Below are positions 23,645-33,226 of a DNA stretch of 64,000 nt, piece by piece (within the stretch, counting starts at the first letter, position 1; each line of letters opens with the position of its first letter). The translations under genes were made by a program, and so were the position numbers. Where the stretch lies: NCBI RefSeq assembly GCF_007997155.1, contig NZ_VORT01000014.1:1-64000 (forward strand), given 5' to 3'. Under the pieces are notes generated by a model that was given only the letters and a program-made list of their open reading frames with translations, was not told the origin of the DNA and did no database searches. This DNA comes from Aequorivita antarctica (GTDB lineage Bacteria > Bacteroidota > Bacteroidia > Flavobacteriales > Flavobacteriaceae).

Positions 23645-23851
23645 ATGAACATTATTTATATGCTATTGGCAATCAGTGTTTTTGTAGCGCTCATTTTTTT
23701 TGCTCTGTTTATTTATTCGGTTAAAAGAGGGCAATATGATGATACTTACACACCTTCCGTAAGAATGCTTTTTGAAGATGAACTTGTAAAGGAAGGTACT
23801 TCGCCCAAAAGTGAAACTTCAAAAGAAAAAATAACCAATCCAAAAAAATAA
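23645..23851 (+). CDS. ccoS: cbb3 oxidase maturation protein CcoS
   Basis: 68 residues: one N-terminal helix (about 2-24) then the conserved short polar stretch (SVKRGQYDDTYTPSVRMLF). CcoS is needed for insertion of cofactors into CcoN. 13 bp before ccoNO. Confidence 0.92.
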   Translation: MNIIYMLLAISVFVALIFFALFIYSVKRGQYDDTYTPSVRMLFEDELVKEGTSPKSETSKEKITNPKK

Positions 23852-23864
23852 TTCCATTAATACT

Positions 23865-26066
23865 ATGCAAACAGAACAGTTTTACTACGACAACCAGATT
23901 GTCAAAAAATTCATCAATGCGACCATATTTTGGGGACTCATTGGTATGAGTGTCGGCTTATTGCTGGCTTTTATGTTTTTGTTCCCTAACATGACGGAAG
24001 GTATTTCGTGGCTTAGTTTTGGCCGTTTGCGACCTTTGCACACCAACGCCGTTATTTTCGCCTTTGTTGGGAACGCAATTTTTGCTGGAGTTTATTATTC
24101 TTCCCAGCGCCTGCTTAAAGCGCGTATGTGGAATGACTTTCTTAGTAACCTAAATTTTTGGGGTTGGCAGGCTATTATTGTTGGCGCTGCAATCACACTT
24201 CCTTTAGGTTACACAACTTCAAAGGAATATGCTGAGCTTGAGTGGCCTTTTGATATTGCCATCGCAGTAATTTGGGTTGCATTTGGAGTAAACTTAATAA
24301 TGACAATGGTGAAAAGACGCCAGCGTCACTTGTATGTGGCACTCTGGTTCTATTTGGCAACTTGGGTAACCGTTGCCGTGCTTCATATTGTTAACAGCAT
24401 GGAAATACCTGTTTCGGCTTTGAAGAGTTATTCTATGTATGCAGGAGTACAGGATGCGTTGGTGCAGTGGTGGTACGGGCATAATGCTGTGGCATTTTTC
24501 CTTACCACACCTTTCCTTGGATTAATGTATTATTTTGTACCCAAAGCGGCGAACAGACCGGTATATTCCTACCGTCTTTCCATAGTTCACTTTTGGTCTT
24601 TGATCTTCATCTATATTTGGGCAGGGCCACACCACCTTTTATATTCCGCACTTCCAGAATGGGCGCAGAACTTGGGGGTTGCTTTTTCAGTAATGCTTTT
24701 AGCTCCGTCTTGGGGTGGTATGATTAACGGTCTTTTGACGCTTCGTGGGGCTTGGGACAAAGTACGTGTTGATCCAGTTTTAAAATTTATGGTTGTGGCA
24801 ATTACCGGGTATGGTATGGCAACTTTTGAGGGGCCAATGCTTTCTCTTAAAAACGTAAACGCGATAGCTCACTTTAGCGACTGGATTATAGCGCACGTTC
24901 ACGTTGGCGCACTTGCATGGAATGGTTTCTTAACCTTTGGTATGATTTATTGGTTGGTGCCGCGTCTTTTCAAAACAAAATTGTATTCTATTAAATTGGC
25001 AAACGCGCATTTTTGGATAGGTACTTTGGGTATTATTATGTATACGTTGCCAATGTATGTTGCAGGATTTATGCAGGCTTCCATGTGGAATCAGTTCAAT
25101 CCTGATGGAACATTAACCTATGGAAATTTTCTAGAAACAGTTACTCAAATTATGCCAATGTACACTATGCGTGCCATTGGTGGAACGCTATACATTACAG
25201 GAGCTTTCATTTTATTATACAATATTGTAATGACAGCTAGAAGAGGTAGTAAGGTTACTGATGAACTTGCCGAAGCCGCACCCTTAGCACCCGTAACTAA
25301 ACTACAAACTTCTGGTGAAGGTTACCATACTTGGTTGGAACGTCGTCCTGTTAAATTGACAATTTATGCAACCATCGCTATTTTGATTGGTGGGATGGTA
25401 CAGATTATCCCGTCTTTAATGGTAGATGATTATGTGCCGGTAATTTCCAGCGTAAAACCTTATACACCACTAGAGCTGGAAGGCCGAGACATATATATTC
25501 GGGAAGGATGCGTTGGCTGCCACTCTCAGATGATCCGACCTTTCAGGAGTGAAGTGGCACGTTATGGTGAATATTCCAAATCTGGTGAATATGTTTACGA
25601 CCATCCATTTCTTTGGGGAAGTAAACGTACAGGCCCCGACCTGCACCGCATAGGTGGAAAGTATTCAGACAACTGGCATTTGAACCATATGTATGATCCA
25701 CAAAGTACGTCTTCAGGTTCTATTATGCCCCGCTACACTTGGTTGATAAATTCAGAATTGGATAAATCAGATACAGAGGCAAAAATGCGAACTATGGTTA
25801 TGTTGGGAGTTCCCTATACGGAAGAGGAAATAACCAACGCCCAAAAGTGGATGGACGAACAAGGAACCAAAATAGAGAAGAACCTTTACAGCGACCCTGA
25901 TTTCGTTAGTTCTTATGAAGCCAGTAAAAAATATGCACAGGATAACGGCGAGGATTTCATAGAGATGAAAAATCGTGAAATAGTAGCGGTGATTGCTTAT
26001 CTGCAACGCCTGGGAACTGATATTAAAGTAAATAACGCTGAAGATACTTCAGCCAAAACAGAATAG
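23865..26066 (+). CDS. ccoNO: cbb3 cytochrome c oxidase, fused subunits I and II (CcoNO)
   Basis: 733 residues. CcoN part (about 1-470): low-spin heme ligands H59 and H346, heme b3 ligand H344, CuB ligands H206, H256, H257, and Y250 in TM7 as the candidate cross-linked Tyr. CcoO part (about 495-733): one helix then the heme site CVGCH (C549, C552, H553). High-affinity oxygen reduction in the inner membrane. The in-frame fusion is usual in Bacteroidota and is not an assembly error. Confidence 0.95.
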   Translation: MQTEQFYYDNQIVKKFINATIFWGLIGMSVGLLLAFMFLFPNMTEGISWLSFGRLRPLHTNAVIFAFVGNAIFAGVYYSSQRLLKARMWNDFLSNLNFWGWQAIIVGAAITLPLGYTTSKEYAELEWPFDIAIAVIWVAFGVNLIMTMVKRRQRHLYVALWFYLATWVTVAVLHIVNSMEIPVSALKSYSMYAGVQDALVQWWYGHNAVAFFLTTPFLGLMYYFVPKAANRPVYSYRLSIVHFWSLIFIYIWAGPHHLLYSALPEWAQNLGVAFSVMLLAPSWGGMINGLLTLRGAWDKVRVDPVLKFMVVAITGYGMATFEGPMLSLKNVNAIAHFSDWIIAHVHVGALAWNGFLTFGMIYWLVPRLFKTKLYSIKLANAHFWIGTLGIIMYTLPMYVAGFMQASMWNQFNPDGTLTYGNFLETVTQIMPMYTMRAIGGTLYITGAFILLYNIVMTARRGSKVTDELAEAAPLAPVTKLQTSGEGYHTWLERRPVKLTIYATIAILIGGMVQIIPSLMVDDYVPVISSVKPYTPLELEGRDIYIREGCVGCHSQMIRPFRSEVARYGEYSKSGEYVYDHPFLWGSKRTGPDLHRIGGKYSDNWHLNHMYDPQSTSSGSIMPRYTWLINSELDKSDTEAKMRTMVMLGVPYTEEEITNAQKWMDEQGTKIEKNLYSDPDFVSSYEASKKYAQDNGEDFIEMKNREIVAVIAYLQRLGTDIKVNNAEDTSAKTE

Positions 26067-26068
26067 TT

Positions 26069-26266
26069 ATGTTGAGATTTATAAAAGGAAACCTCGAAAA
26101 CATTGATAATGTTCAAATATATCCAATGATTTCACTTTTAATATTCTTCGTCTTTTTTGTGGTGCTTTTTTATTGGGTAATCACAGCAAAAAAAGAGCAC
26201 ATTTCCGAAGTGAGCAATATCCCATTGGAAGATGATACTAATGAACAAAACGACAACTCGTTATGA
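26069..26266 (+). CDS. ccoQ: CcoQ-like small subunit of cbb3 oxidase
   Basis: 65 residues: single helix (about 20-40) followed by an acidic tail. Position two bases after ccoNO and before ccoP is that of CcoQ, which stabilises the complex; sequence identity to characterised CcoQ is too low to see, so the call rests on position and shape. Confidence 0.75.
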   Translation: MLRFIKGNLENIDNVQIYPMISLLIFFVFFVVLFYWVITAKKEHISEVSNIPLEDDTNEQNDNSL

Positions 26267-26352
26267 AATGCCTATTCACATATCTAAAATTTTTGAAGAT
26301 GTCTCATTTGGGCATTCCATCTTCCACTAACCAAACAAATATTATATAAAGA
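26261..26352 (+). other. Intercistronic hairpin element shared with norC-norB gap (copy 2)
   Basis: GAAATGCC (26265-26272) can pair with the GGGCATT at 26310-26316. The borders match the 1938-2029 element almost base for base while the centre differs, and the last bases include the ccoP start region. It begins inside the last codons of ccoQ. Confidence 0.6.
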
Positions 26353-27329
26353 TGAAAACAGCTTCATACATAAGGGTCATTGGATTTATGATCCTCGCCT
26401 TTTTTCTATTGGAACTAACAGTAGATTCCGGTGAAGATTGGGCAATTGTGAAATATCCAATTATTTGGGCCGTGTTGGGAATGGTGTTTTTCTTCGCCAT
26501 TGCTTTGGAAATTATTGCAGCAGCATTGCAGCGCATTCTATTTGGTAGCCTTAGCGAAGAAGCCAAAGCAAACTACCTAGCTGCTGAAACTTTGCGGGAA
26601 CAAAACCGTTTTGGTTGGTTCAAAAGAAAGTATAAAGATATGCTCGGCGCTAAACCAATTACAAGCGAGCAGGAAATCGTTTTGGACCATAATTATGACG
26701 GTATCCGCGAATTGGATAATAAACTTCCACCATGGTGGGTATATATGTTTTATGCTTCTATAATTTTTGCAGCTATTTACTTAGTACGCTTTCAAGTTTT
26801 TAATGGCCCCAACCAAGTTGATGAATACGAAACTGAAGTAGCGCAAGCAAAATTGGATGTTGCAGAATTCAAAAAAAACAACAAAGATTTAATTGATGTA
26901 AATACTGTCGAACTTTTAACCGAATCAGCTGATCTTGCTGCCGGTGAAGCCGTTTTTACAGCCAATTGCGTGGCCTGTCACAAAGTAGGGGGTGGCGGTG
27001 GAATTGGTCCAAACCTAACGGATGATTATTGGATTTTAGGCGGTGGAATCAAGAATGTATTCCATACAATCAGCGAAGGTGGCCGTGCCGGAAAGGGAAT
27101 GATTTCCTGGAAAACAGATCTTAAACCTAGCGAAATGGCACAAGTGGCCAGTTATGTTTTGAGTCTTCACGGTACCAACCCAGTAGATCCAAAAGATCCG
27201 GAGGGTGATATTTGGGTTGATGAAAATGCTCCGGTTGACAATGTACAGGTAAAACAAGTTGATTCTACTGAAATAGAAGTGAAAATGACAAACGATCCTG
27301 TTATTGATAGTATACAACCGGGGAAATAA
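26352..27329 (+). CDS. ccoP: cbb3 oxidase cytochrome c subunit CcoP, one-heme form
   Basis: 325 residues. Two N-terminal helices (about 8-24 and 34-60), an amphipathic stretch, a third helix (about 130-147), then one cytochrome c domain with CVACH (C206, C209, H210). Proteobacterial CcoP has two heme c sites; only one is present here, as in other Bacteroidota. Delivers electrons to CcoNO from periplasmic donors. Asp/Glu-rich C-terminus. Confidence 0.93.
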   Translation: MKTASYIRVIGFMILAFFLLELTVDSGEDWAIVKYPIIWAVLGMVFFFAIALEIIAAALQRILFGSLSEEAKANYLAAETLREQNRFGWFKRKYKDMLGAKPITSEQEIVLDHNYDGIRELDNKLPPWWVYMFYASIIFAAIYLVRFQVFNGPNQVDEYETEVAQAKLDVAEFKKNNKDLIDVNTVELLTESADLAAGEAVFTANCVACHKVGGGGGIGPNLTDDYWILGGGIKNVFHTISEGGRAGKGMISWKTDLKPSEMAQVASYVLSLHGTNPVDPKDPEGDIWVDENAPVDNVQVKQVDSTEIEVKMTNDPVIDSIQPGK

Positions 27330-27448
27330 ATTTTTTAAAATTAACGATTGCTGATTAACGATTGTTGAATGCTGAAGGAAAAAATACCTTACGCTAAACA
27401 TCCAAAATTCTGCAATCATATATCTAAAATCATAAATCTAAAATCTAA
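27330..27448 (+). repeat. Word-like AT-rich spacer before ccoG
   Basis: Built of near-repeated words: TTAACGATTG twice (27341-27364 region) and AATCTAAAATCATAAATCTA-type words near 27420-27448. No gene fits. Similar phrase-like spacers occur at 50161-50298 and 59245-59343. Confidence 0.4.
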
Positions 27449-28870
27449 TTGGATACTCCAGAAAACGAAAGGTTTCGCGACAGTATAGGAACGGTAACGG
27501 AAGAAGGTAAAAGGGCATGGGTTTATCCTAAAAAACCTTCGGGCAAATTGTACCAATACCGAAAATATGTAAGTTATTTTCTGCTAGCATTTTTGTTCGC
27601 TGCGCCTTTTGTGAAAATTAACGGCAATCAATTTTTGCTGTTCAACGTGTTGGAGAGACGTTTCAATATTTTTGGATTTCCGTTTTGGCCACAGGATTTT
27701 TACCTGTTCGTAATTATGATGATTATCGGCGTGGTTTTCATTATCTTTTTTACCGCCGCCTTTGGAAGGATTTTCTGTGGATGGATCTGCCCGCAGACTA
27801 TTTTTATGGAAATGGTTTTCCGAAGAATAGAATACTGGATTGATGGCGATCGCGGCGCTCAGATCCGTTTGGCAAAACAAAAATGGAATGCGGAAAAGAT
27901 TAGAAAACGTGTTTTAAAATGGATTGTATTCTTTATCATTTCATTTTTGATTGCGAATATATTCCTGGCTTATTTTATAGGTAGCGACCGACTATTACAA
28001 TACGTTTTTGAAGGACCTTTAGACCACATCAGCACCCTTATTTCGCTGTTTGTTTTTACTGCGGTCTTCTATTTCATTTTTGCTTGGTTCCGTGAGCAGG
28101 TCTGTATTATAGCTTGCCCTTATGGTAGATTGCAAGGTGTTTTGCTCGATAACAAATCCATTATTGTGGCATACGACCACAAACGTGGCGAAAAGGAAGT
28201 GGGACGCGCTAAATTCAAGAAAAATGAGGACCGCGAAGCATCCGGAAAAGGAGATTGTATAGACTGTTTTCAATGTGTGAATGTTTGTCCAACAGGTATT
28301 GATATTCGAAACGGTACGCAGTTAGAGTGTGTTAATTGCACAGCCTGCATTGATGAATGCGACAGTATTATGGAAGCGGTAAACCTTCCGAAGGGATTAA
28401 TTCGCTATGCCAGTGAAGAAAATATTGAAAAGAAAGCACCATTTAAGTTCACGCCACGATTGAAAGGTTATGTAGCGGTTCTGGTGATTTTGATTGGTGT
28501 GCTTACTGGTATGCTGTTTTTGAGAAGCGATGTAGAAGCTAATATTTTGCGTCTTCCAGGTCAGTTATACGAACACAAGGCAGACAACATTATTAGCAAT
28601 GTTTTTACCTATAAATTACTGAATAAAACCACGAAGAATATTGAAAATATTCACTTTAAACTGAAATCTCCAAAAGGAACAATCCACGCTGTAAAACAGG
28701 GGGAAATTATAGTTCCCGCGCAGAATTTGGCAGAAGGAACGCTCTTTATTGAAATAAACAATTCAGTTTTAAGCGGGGATAAAAATCGTGCGGTAATTGA
28801 AGTTTACAGTGGCAAAGATTTAATTGAAACTACGAGCGTTACGTTTTTGGGACCAAGAAGTTATAAATAA
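27449..28870 (+). CDS. ccoG: CcoG, ferredoxin-type copper reductase for cbb3 assembly
   Basis: 473 residues from a TTG start; no ATG is available near the conserved N-terminus. About five helices, CGWICPQ near 110-116, and two [4Fe-4S] motifs (CIDCFQCVNVCP about 271-282, CVNCTACIDEC about 293-303). The C-terminal Ig-like domain is periplasmic. Reduces Cu2+ to Cu+ for oxidase assembly. In the cco operon after ccoP. Confidence 0.92.
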   Translation: MDTPENERFRDSIGTVTEEGKRAWVYPKKPSGKLYQYRKYVSYFLLAFLFAAPFVKINGNQFLLFNVLERRFNIFGFPFWPQDFYLFVIMMIIGVVFIIFFTAAFGRIFCGWICPQTIFMEMVFRRIEYWIDGDRGAQIRLAKQKWNAEKIRKRVLKWIVFFIISFLIANIFLAYFIGSDRLLQYVFEGPLDHISTLISLFVFTAVFYFIFAWFREQVCIIACPYGRLQGVLLDNKSIIVAYDHKRGEKEVGRAKFKKNEDREASGKGDCIDCFQCVNVCPTGIDIRNGTQLECVNCTACIDECDSIMEAVNLPKGLIRYASEENIEKKAPFKFTPRLKGYVAVLVILIGVLTGMLFLRSDVEANILRLPGQLYEHKADNIISNVFTYKLLNKTTKNIENIHFKLKSPKGTIHAVKQGEIIVPAQNLAEGTLFIEINNSVLSGDKNRAVIEVYSGKDLIETTSVTFLGPRSYK

Positions 28871-28891
28871 TTCAACTATAAATAGAAAGTT

Positions 28892-29338
28892 ATGAAAATA
28901 AATTGGGGCACAGGATTAGTAATTGTATTGGTGCTTTTTATAGCTTTCATCATGTATTTCGTTATAAAGATAAGCACAGACAAAAAGTATGATTATGATT
29001 TGGTGACCGAAGAATATTATAAAAAAGAAATGGTCTATCAAAAAGAAATTGATGCCGAGGAAAACTCTAATTTATTGGAAGGAAGTATCTCGGGAACAAA
29101 AACTCCAGAAGGATGGATGCTTACTTTTCCCAAAAATATTGATTATTCAAAAATAGAAGGTACGGTATTACTTTATAGACCGTCAAACAAAGAATTGGAT
29201 TTTCAAATTCCACTGAAGCTTTCAGGTCCAAATTTACTCATACCTGAAGCAAGTTTGGTTGCCGGTCGATGGAATACAATAGTTCGATGGACCTATGAAG
29301 GAAAGGACTATCTGTATAAAAACGAAATTGTTTATTGA
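28892..29338 (+). CDS. ccoH: FixH/CcoH family protein
   Basis: 148 residues: one N-terminal helix (about 5-26) and a periplasmic beta-rich domain (GWMLTFPKNIDYSKIEG and following). Assembly factor of cbb3 oxidase, possibly forming a complex with CcoI. 21 bp after ccoG. Confidence 0.87.
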   Translation: MKINWGTGLVIVLVLFIAFIMYFVIKISTDKKYDYDLVTEEYYKKEMVYQKEIDAEENSNLLEGSISGTKTPEGWMLTFPKNIDYSKIEGTVLLYRPSNKELDFQIPLKLSGPNLLIPEASLVAGRWNTIVRWTYEGKDYLYKNEIVY

Positions 29339-29399
29339 GTAAATGAATTTAGATTTTCAACGATCAACAACCACCAAGCGTTAATCAATAATTATTAAA

Positions 29400-30137
29400 A
29401 TGCTAGCAACGGCTCTTATATTCGGATTATTGGGAAGCTTCCACTGTGTGGGGATGTGCGGGCCTATCGCTTTTTTGTTGCCGGTGAATCGGACTAATAA
29501 TGTAAAGAAAGTTGGGCAGATTTTTCTGTATCATTTTGGAAGGATATTGGCTTACAGTATTATAGGATTGATTTTTGGTTTGTTAGGAAAAAGTTTAAAT
29601 TTATTCGGTTTTCAGCAGCAGCTCTCAATATTAATTGGTGTTTTGATGCTTGCCGTTATCTTCATTCCTCAGAAAACATTTAATAAGTACAATTTTTCAA
29701 AACCTGTTTATAGAGTCATTTCCAAAGTGAAATCTGCCCTAGGAAAGGAGCTCAAAAAGAAAACCCCAGATACTTTTTTGACCATCGGATTTTTAAATGG
29801 ATTTTTACCGTGCGGTTTGGTCTATATGGCTGTTTTTGGAGCAATTGCTTCGGGAAATGCCTTGCAGGGAAGTTTATATATGGCAGTGTTTGGGCTGGGA
29901 ACAATTCCTTTGATGACTTCGGCCATTTATCTTGGAAATTTTTTAAACGCGCAAGTGCGCCAAAAAATCCGAAAGGCCATTCCAGTTTTTGTAGTTATAA
30001 TTGGCTGTCTTTTTATCGTTCGCGGTTTAGGTTTGGGAATTCCTTATATATCGCCAAAACCGATTACAGAAACCGTGGATTCAAATTACAACTGTGACAG
30101 TACAACTATAGAAAGCAAAACATTCAATATCCATTAA
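29400..30137 (+). CDS. Sulfite exporter TauE/UreH-like membrane protein of cbb3 clusters
   Basis: 245 residues, six or more helices, with the metal-type motifs FHCVGMCGP at 15-23 and GFLPCGLVY at about 134-142. This branch is regularly found after ccoGH in Bacteroidota and is thought to help copper handling; direct proof for this protein is lacking. Ends 12 bp before a 45-codon gene. Confidence 0.82.
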   Translation: MLATALIFGLLGSFHCVGMCGPIAFLLPVNRTNNVKKVGQIFLYHFGRILAYSIIGLIFGLLGKSLNLFGFQQQLSILIGVLMLAVIFIPQKTFNKYNFSKPVYRVISKVKSALGKELKKKTPDTFLTIGFLNGFLPCGLVYMAVFGAIASGNALQGSLYMAVFGLGTIPLMTSAIYLGNFLNAQVRQKIRKAIPVFVVIIGCLFIVRGLGLGIPYISPKPITETVDSNYNCDSTTIESKTFNIH

Positions 30138-30149
30138 AATATTTAAACT

Positions 30150-30287
30150 ATGACAAATTCAATCTTACCACTTGCCAATTGGGGTATGGGAACCGCAATC
30201 ATTATTTTCTTTGCAGTATTGTGTGTTGTTCTTACCGCCATTGTGCTCAACTTTGTGTTTAGCGGGAAAAAGAAAGACGATGAGTAA
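30150..30287 (+). CDS. 45-residue single-helix membrane protein
   Basis: ATG at 30150, stop TAA at 30285. The product has a short polar start (MTNSILPLANWG), one strong helix (about 13-37) and a positively then negatively charged tail (GKKKDDE). 12 bp after the TauE-like gene with no terminator between, so it probably ends the cco operon. Size and tail resemble small oxidase-associated proteins; family not recognised. Confidence 0.65.
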   Translation: MTNSILPLANWGMGTAIIIFFAVLCVVLTAIVLNFVFSGKKKDDE

Positions 30288-30317
30288 TTACTTCTCATCT
30301 CCTTTCATATAAAAAAT

Positions 30318-30938
30318 CTATTTCGCCAAGTCAATAATGGCTTTTACCGTTTCTTTGTTGTCTACACCAAGACCTTCTTGTTGATGAACCATTTCACCAT
30401 TTTGGTCAAAAACACTGATGATGTTTGAATGCGAAAAGTCCATTGGTGAAATTTGTTTGTAATTAACGGCAAGAACTGCGGCAAATTCGCGTGTGTCTCC
30501 TTCGGTGCCGCGCAAAAACAGCCATTTTTCATCTTCCATCTCGTTTTCTTTAGCGAAGGCCTTTAGTCTTTCGGGAGTATCTGTTTCTGGGTCTATGCTC
30601 ACGAAAACATATTGAACATCGTCCTTTTTTTCATCGGGTATTTGTTTTTCAATATTGCGCATATCGGCCACCAAACGTGGGCAAGCAGCTTTACAAGTGG
30701 TGTAGATCATAACCATAACCACCACTTTTCCTTGCAGGTCTTTTAGTTCAATTTTTTCATCATTTTGGGAAGTCCAATGGGAGGGAAGATTGTAAATGGA
30801 CATTTCGGGAATTTCATCACCTTCCACTTTTTTTTCTTTTTTAATTTCAGCAGTGCTTGTGTTTTTTTCTGAAGTGTTTTTGCACGAAAAAATGGTTAAC
30901 AAAGCTATTGCCATTGCTACATATCTATAATTTTTCAT
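30318..30938 (-). CDS. sco1: Sco1/SenC copper chaperone lipoprotein
   Basis: 206 residues. Lipoprotein signal with lipobox Cys C19 (FSCKN), thioredoxin fold with the copper site C82, C86 (YTTCKAACP) and H170 (DFSHSNI). Delivers or reduces copper for periplasmic cuproenzymes; here NirK and the cbb3 oxidase are the obvious clients. Last gene of the porin-nirK operon, 13 bp after the FGE-like gene, and convergent with the cco operon. Confidence 0.93.
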   Translation of the reverse strand: MKNYRYVAMAIALLTIFSCKNTSEKNTSTAEIKKEKKVEGDEIPEMSIYNLPSHWTSQNDEKIELKDLQGKVVVMVMIYTTCKAACPRLVADMRNIEKQIPDEKKDDVQYVFVSIDPETDTPERLKAFAKENEMEDEKWLFLRGTEGDTREFAAVLAVNYKQISPMDFSHSNIISVFDQNGEMVHQQEGLGVDNKETVKAIIDLAK

Positions 30939-30951
30939 CTTTTGTTATTTA

Positions 30952-31725
30952 TTAGTTTTCAACATCTTTCGCACAGCGAAAACCCAAGTTTTGTGAAGAA
31001 TAGCGGGCTTTCATACTTCCTCGGAATGCGTAACGCATAAAAGCAGCATAATTCATTAAGTCTGAAGCTCCGATTGCAGCGCTACCGCAGAAGAGGTTGG
31101 AATCTTTATCTACATCTTTTCGAGATTCTCCAGATATCAATACGGAATTGAAATCTAAAGTCCATTCCCAAACTAAACCGTGAAGGTCGTATATTCCCCA
31201 ATAATTCTTGAAAGTTTCTCCAACAGGATTACTGAAGGTTTTTGGAGTTTCATACCAACTAAGAATGTATTGATTATAAGTTTCTATTTTTCTTGCATCA
31301 GGAACATTCTCATTTGCCATAGCCGCAAATTCCCATTCGTCCATTTTTGGTAAACGTTTGCCTTGACATTCGCAGTATTTTTTTGCGGCAAACCACGAAA
31401 CATTGGTTACTGGGGCATTTGGCAGGCCGCTATAAATATCATCTGTTTTCCATTTTGTCAAATAGCTTTTGTCGGCGAACAAACCTTTGATATTGTTTTT
31501 TTTCCATTGTGGATATTCTTCCACAAACTTTAAATAATCGGCATTTGTTACTGGATATATATCCATCAAAAACGGATCAACCTTGATAGTTTTATTTTCG
31601 GCACCATATAGCGGTAAATAAACACCGCCTTTTACTAAAACCATTTTATCATTTTGCGCTGTTAACTCACAAAAAAATGAAAGGATTAAGAAAAGGGCGG
31701 TGCTATAAAATTTCAATTTAAACAA
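30952..31725 (-). CDS. FGE/SUMF1-fold protein next to nirK
   Basis: 257 residues. Signal peptide (about 1-23) and a formylglycine-generating-enzyme-like (C-type lectin) domain: GGVYLPLYG, the central WFAAKKYCECQGKRLPKMDEWEFAA and the terminal NLGFRCAKD. Only the GFRC Cys of the catalytic pair is seen; the partner Cys normally a few residues earlier is absent, so oxidase activity is unlikely. Such proteins accompany nirK in Bacteroidota; a role in maturation or electron transfer is inferred. 5 bp from nirK. Confidence 0.8.
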   Translation of the reverse strand: MFKLKFYSTALFLILSFFCELTAQNDKMVLVKGGVYLPLYGAENKTIKVDPFLMDIYPVTNADYLKFVEEYPQWKKNNIKGLFADKSYLTKWKTDDIYSGLPNAPVTNVSWFAAKKYCECQGKRLPKMDEWEFAAMANENVPDARKIETYNQYILSWYETPKTFSNPVGETFKNYWGIYDLHGLVWEWTLDFNSVLISGESRKDVDKDSNLFCGSAAIGASDLMNYAAFMRYAFRGSMKARYSSQNLGFRCAKDVEN

Positions 31726-31730
31726 TATTT

Positions 31731-33197
31731 TTATTTATTTCTAACGGCTTCAACCATTGCGGGTGTAACTTCTTTTTTGGAGTTTCCCCAACTGTTATAA
31801 ACGTAAGTTAGTACGTTTGATACTTCTTCATCACTAAGCGCCTGGGCGGTCATTACACTGTTGTATTTTTTGCCGTTTACAGTTATTTCACCAGTTTTTC
31901 CGTGTAATACAATATCAATAGCACGGTCAACATCTGCATTTAAATAGTCTGATTTTGCCAAGGGCGGGAAAGCCCCTTCAATTCCTTGACCGGTTGCTTG
32001 GTGACAGGCAACACAAGTAGCCATATATTTGTCTTTTCCGAATTTCATTTTTTCTTCAAAACTCAATGCTTTAACTTCTTCTTTTGGAGTTTTCTTTGTA
32101 CCGTTAGGCATAGACTGAATTGCACCACCTTCAGGAAGGTAGATACCATCGCGAATTTCGCCAGAATAAATTCGCTTATCCTTTTCACCCTCTACTTTTA
32201 ACATCGCCAAAGCACCTTTATTGAAAGCCCTAAAAATTGAGTGGTCTACCAAAATAAAAGTTCCAGGAACATCCACTCTGAATTCTACTATTGCGGCACC
32301 TCCAGCAGGTATCAGTGTAGTTTGCACATTTTCATTGATCAAACTTCCACCTTCTACATGAACCTTGTCGAATATCTCTCCAATAACGTGAAATGAAGAA
32401 ACCAAGTTAGGCCCACCATTTCCTACAAAGAGGCGTATTTTTTCTCCAACTTTTGCGGTAATAGCATTGTCGCCAGTCATCGCTCCAACGCTTCCGTTAA
32501 AGACCACATAATCTGCATTTTCGTCTATGGCTTTCTGCATATCGAACGCTTGTAAGCCACGCTCGCCATATTTACCTTCGGTATAAAAATCACCTTGCAT
32601 AATGTAGTATTCTTTGTCAACGGGTGATAAACCACCTTCTGGCTCAACCAAAATTAGACCATACATTCCGTTAGCAATATGCATCCCTACTGGTGCTGTA
32701 GCACAATGGTAAACATACAATCCTGGATTAAGCACTTTGAAAGAAAATACTTTTTCGTGACCGGGAGCTACAAAAGAAGATTCTGCTCCACCGCCGGGAC
32801 CGTTCACTGCGTGAAGGTCAATGTTGTGTGGAAGTTTGTTGTCTGGGTGGTTTTTAAGGTGGAACTCAACCTCGTCACCCACACGAGTGCGGATAAAACT
32901 TCCGGGAACGGTTCCGCCAAAAGTCCAATAAACATATTTTACACCACTGGTCATTTCGCCCTCACGTTCTTGAATTTCAAGATCAACGATCAGTTTTTTT
33001 GCCATACGTTTTCCAACGGGAGTTGGAACGTTAGGTGGAGAAGTAAGCTCTGCAATCATTTCTTGGTTCACGGGAATATCTACCGTGTCATTGTATTTTT
33101 TGTCTGACTGGTCATTAATACAGCCAGAAAGAAACGCTACTGTGCCCAAGCCCAGCAGCAATTTGATTCCAAAAATTCTTTTTACATTTAATGTCAT
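31731..33197 (-). CDS. nirK: Copper nitrite reductase NirK with C-terminal cytochrome c, lipoprotein
   Basis: 488 residues. Lipobox ending at C26 (AFLSGC). Two cupredoxin domains (about 65-190 and 195-335): type 1 Cu ligands H124, C165, H173, M178; type 2 Cu ligands H129, H164, H319; catalytic D127 and H270. The Cys-His loop is one residue shorter than in class I enzymes. A C-terminal cytochrome c domain (about 380-480) has CVACH (C395, C398, H399). Reduces nitrite to NO in the periplasm; the fused heme domain probably feeds the type 1 copper. Confidence 0.95.
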   Translation of the reverse strand: MTLNVKRIFGIKLLLGLGTVAFLSGCINDQSDKKYNDTVDIPVNQEMIAELTSPPNVPTPVGKRMAKKLIVDLEIQEREGEMTSGVKYVYWTFGGTVPGSFIRTRVGDEVEFHLKNHPDNKLPHNIDLHAVNGPGGGAESSFVAPGHEKVFSFKVLNPGLYVYHCATAPVGMHIANGMYGLILVEPEGGLSPVDKEYYIMQGDFYTEGKYGERGLQAFDMQKAIDENADYVVFNGSVGAMTGDNAITAKVGEKIRLFVGNGGPNLVSSFHVIGEIFDKVHVEGGSLINENVQTTLIPAGGAAIVEFRVDVPGTFILVDHSIFRAFNKGALAMLKVEGEKDKRIYSGEIRDGIYLPEGGAIQSMPNGTKKTPKEEVKALSFEEKMKFGKDKYMATCVACHQATGQGIEGAFPPLAKSDYLNADVDRAIDIVLHGKTGEITVNGKKYNSVMTAQALSDEEVSNVLTYVYNSWGNSKKEVTPAMVEAVRNK

Positions 33198-33226
33198 TGG
33201 TTGGTTTTTTTATAAGTTGACTTTAT

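Noticed and set aside
23865-26066. Sequencing error joining ccoN and ccoO
   Set aside because: The frame is continuous and the fusion is known in Bacteroidota cbb3 oxidases.
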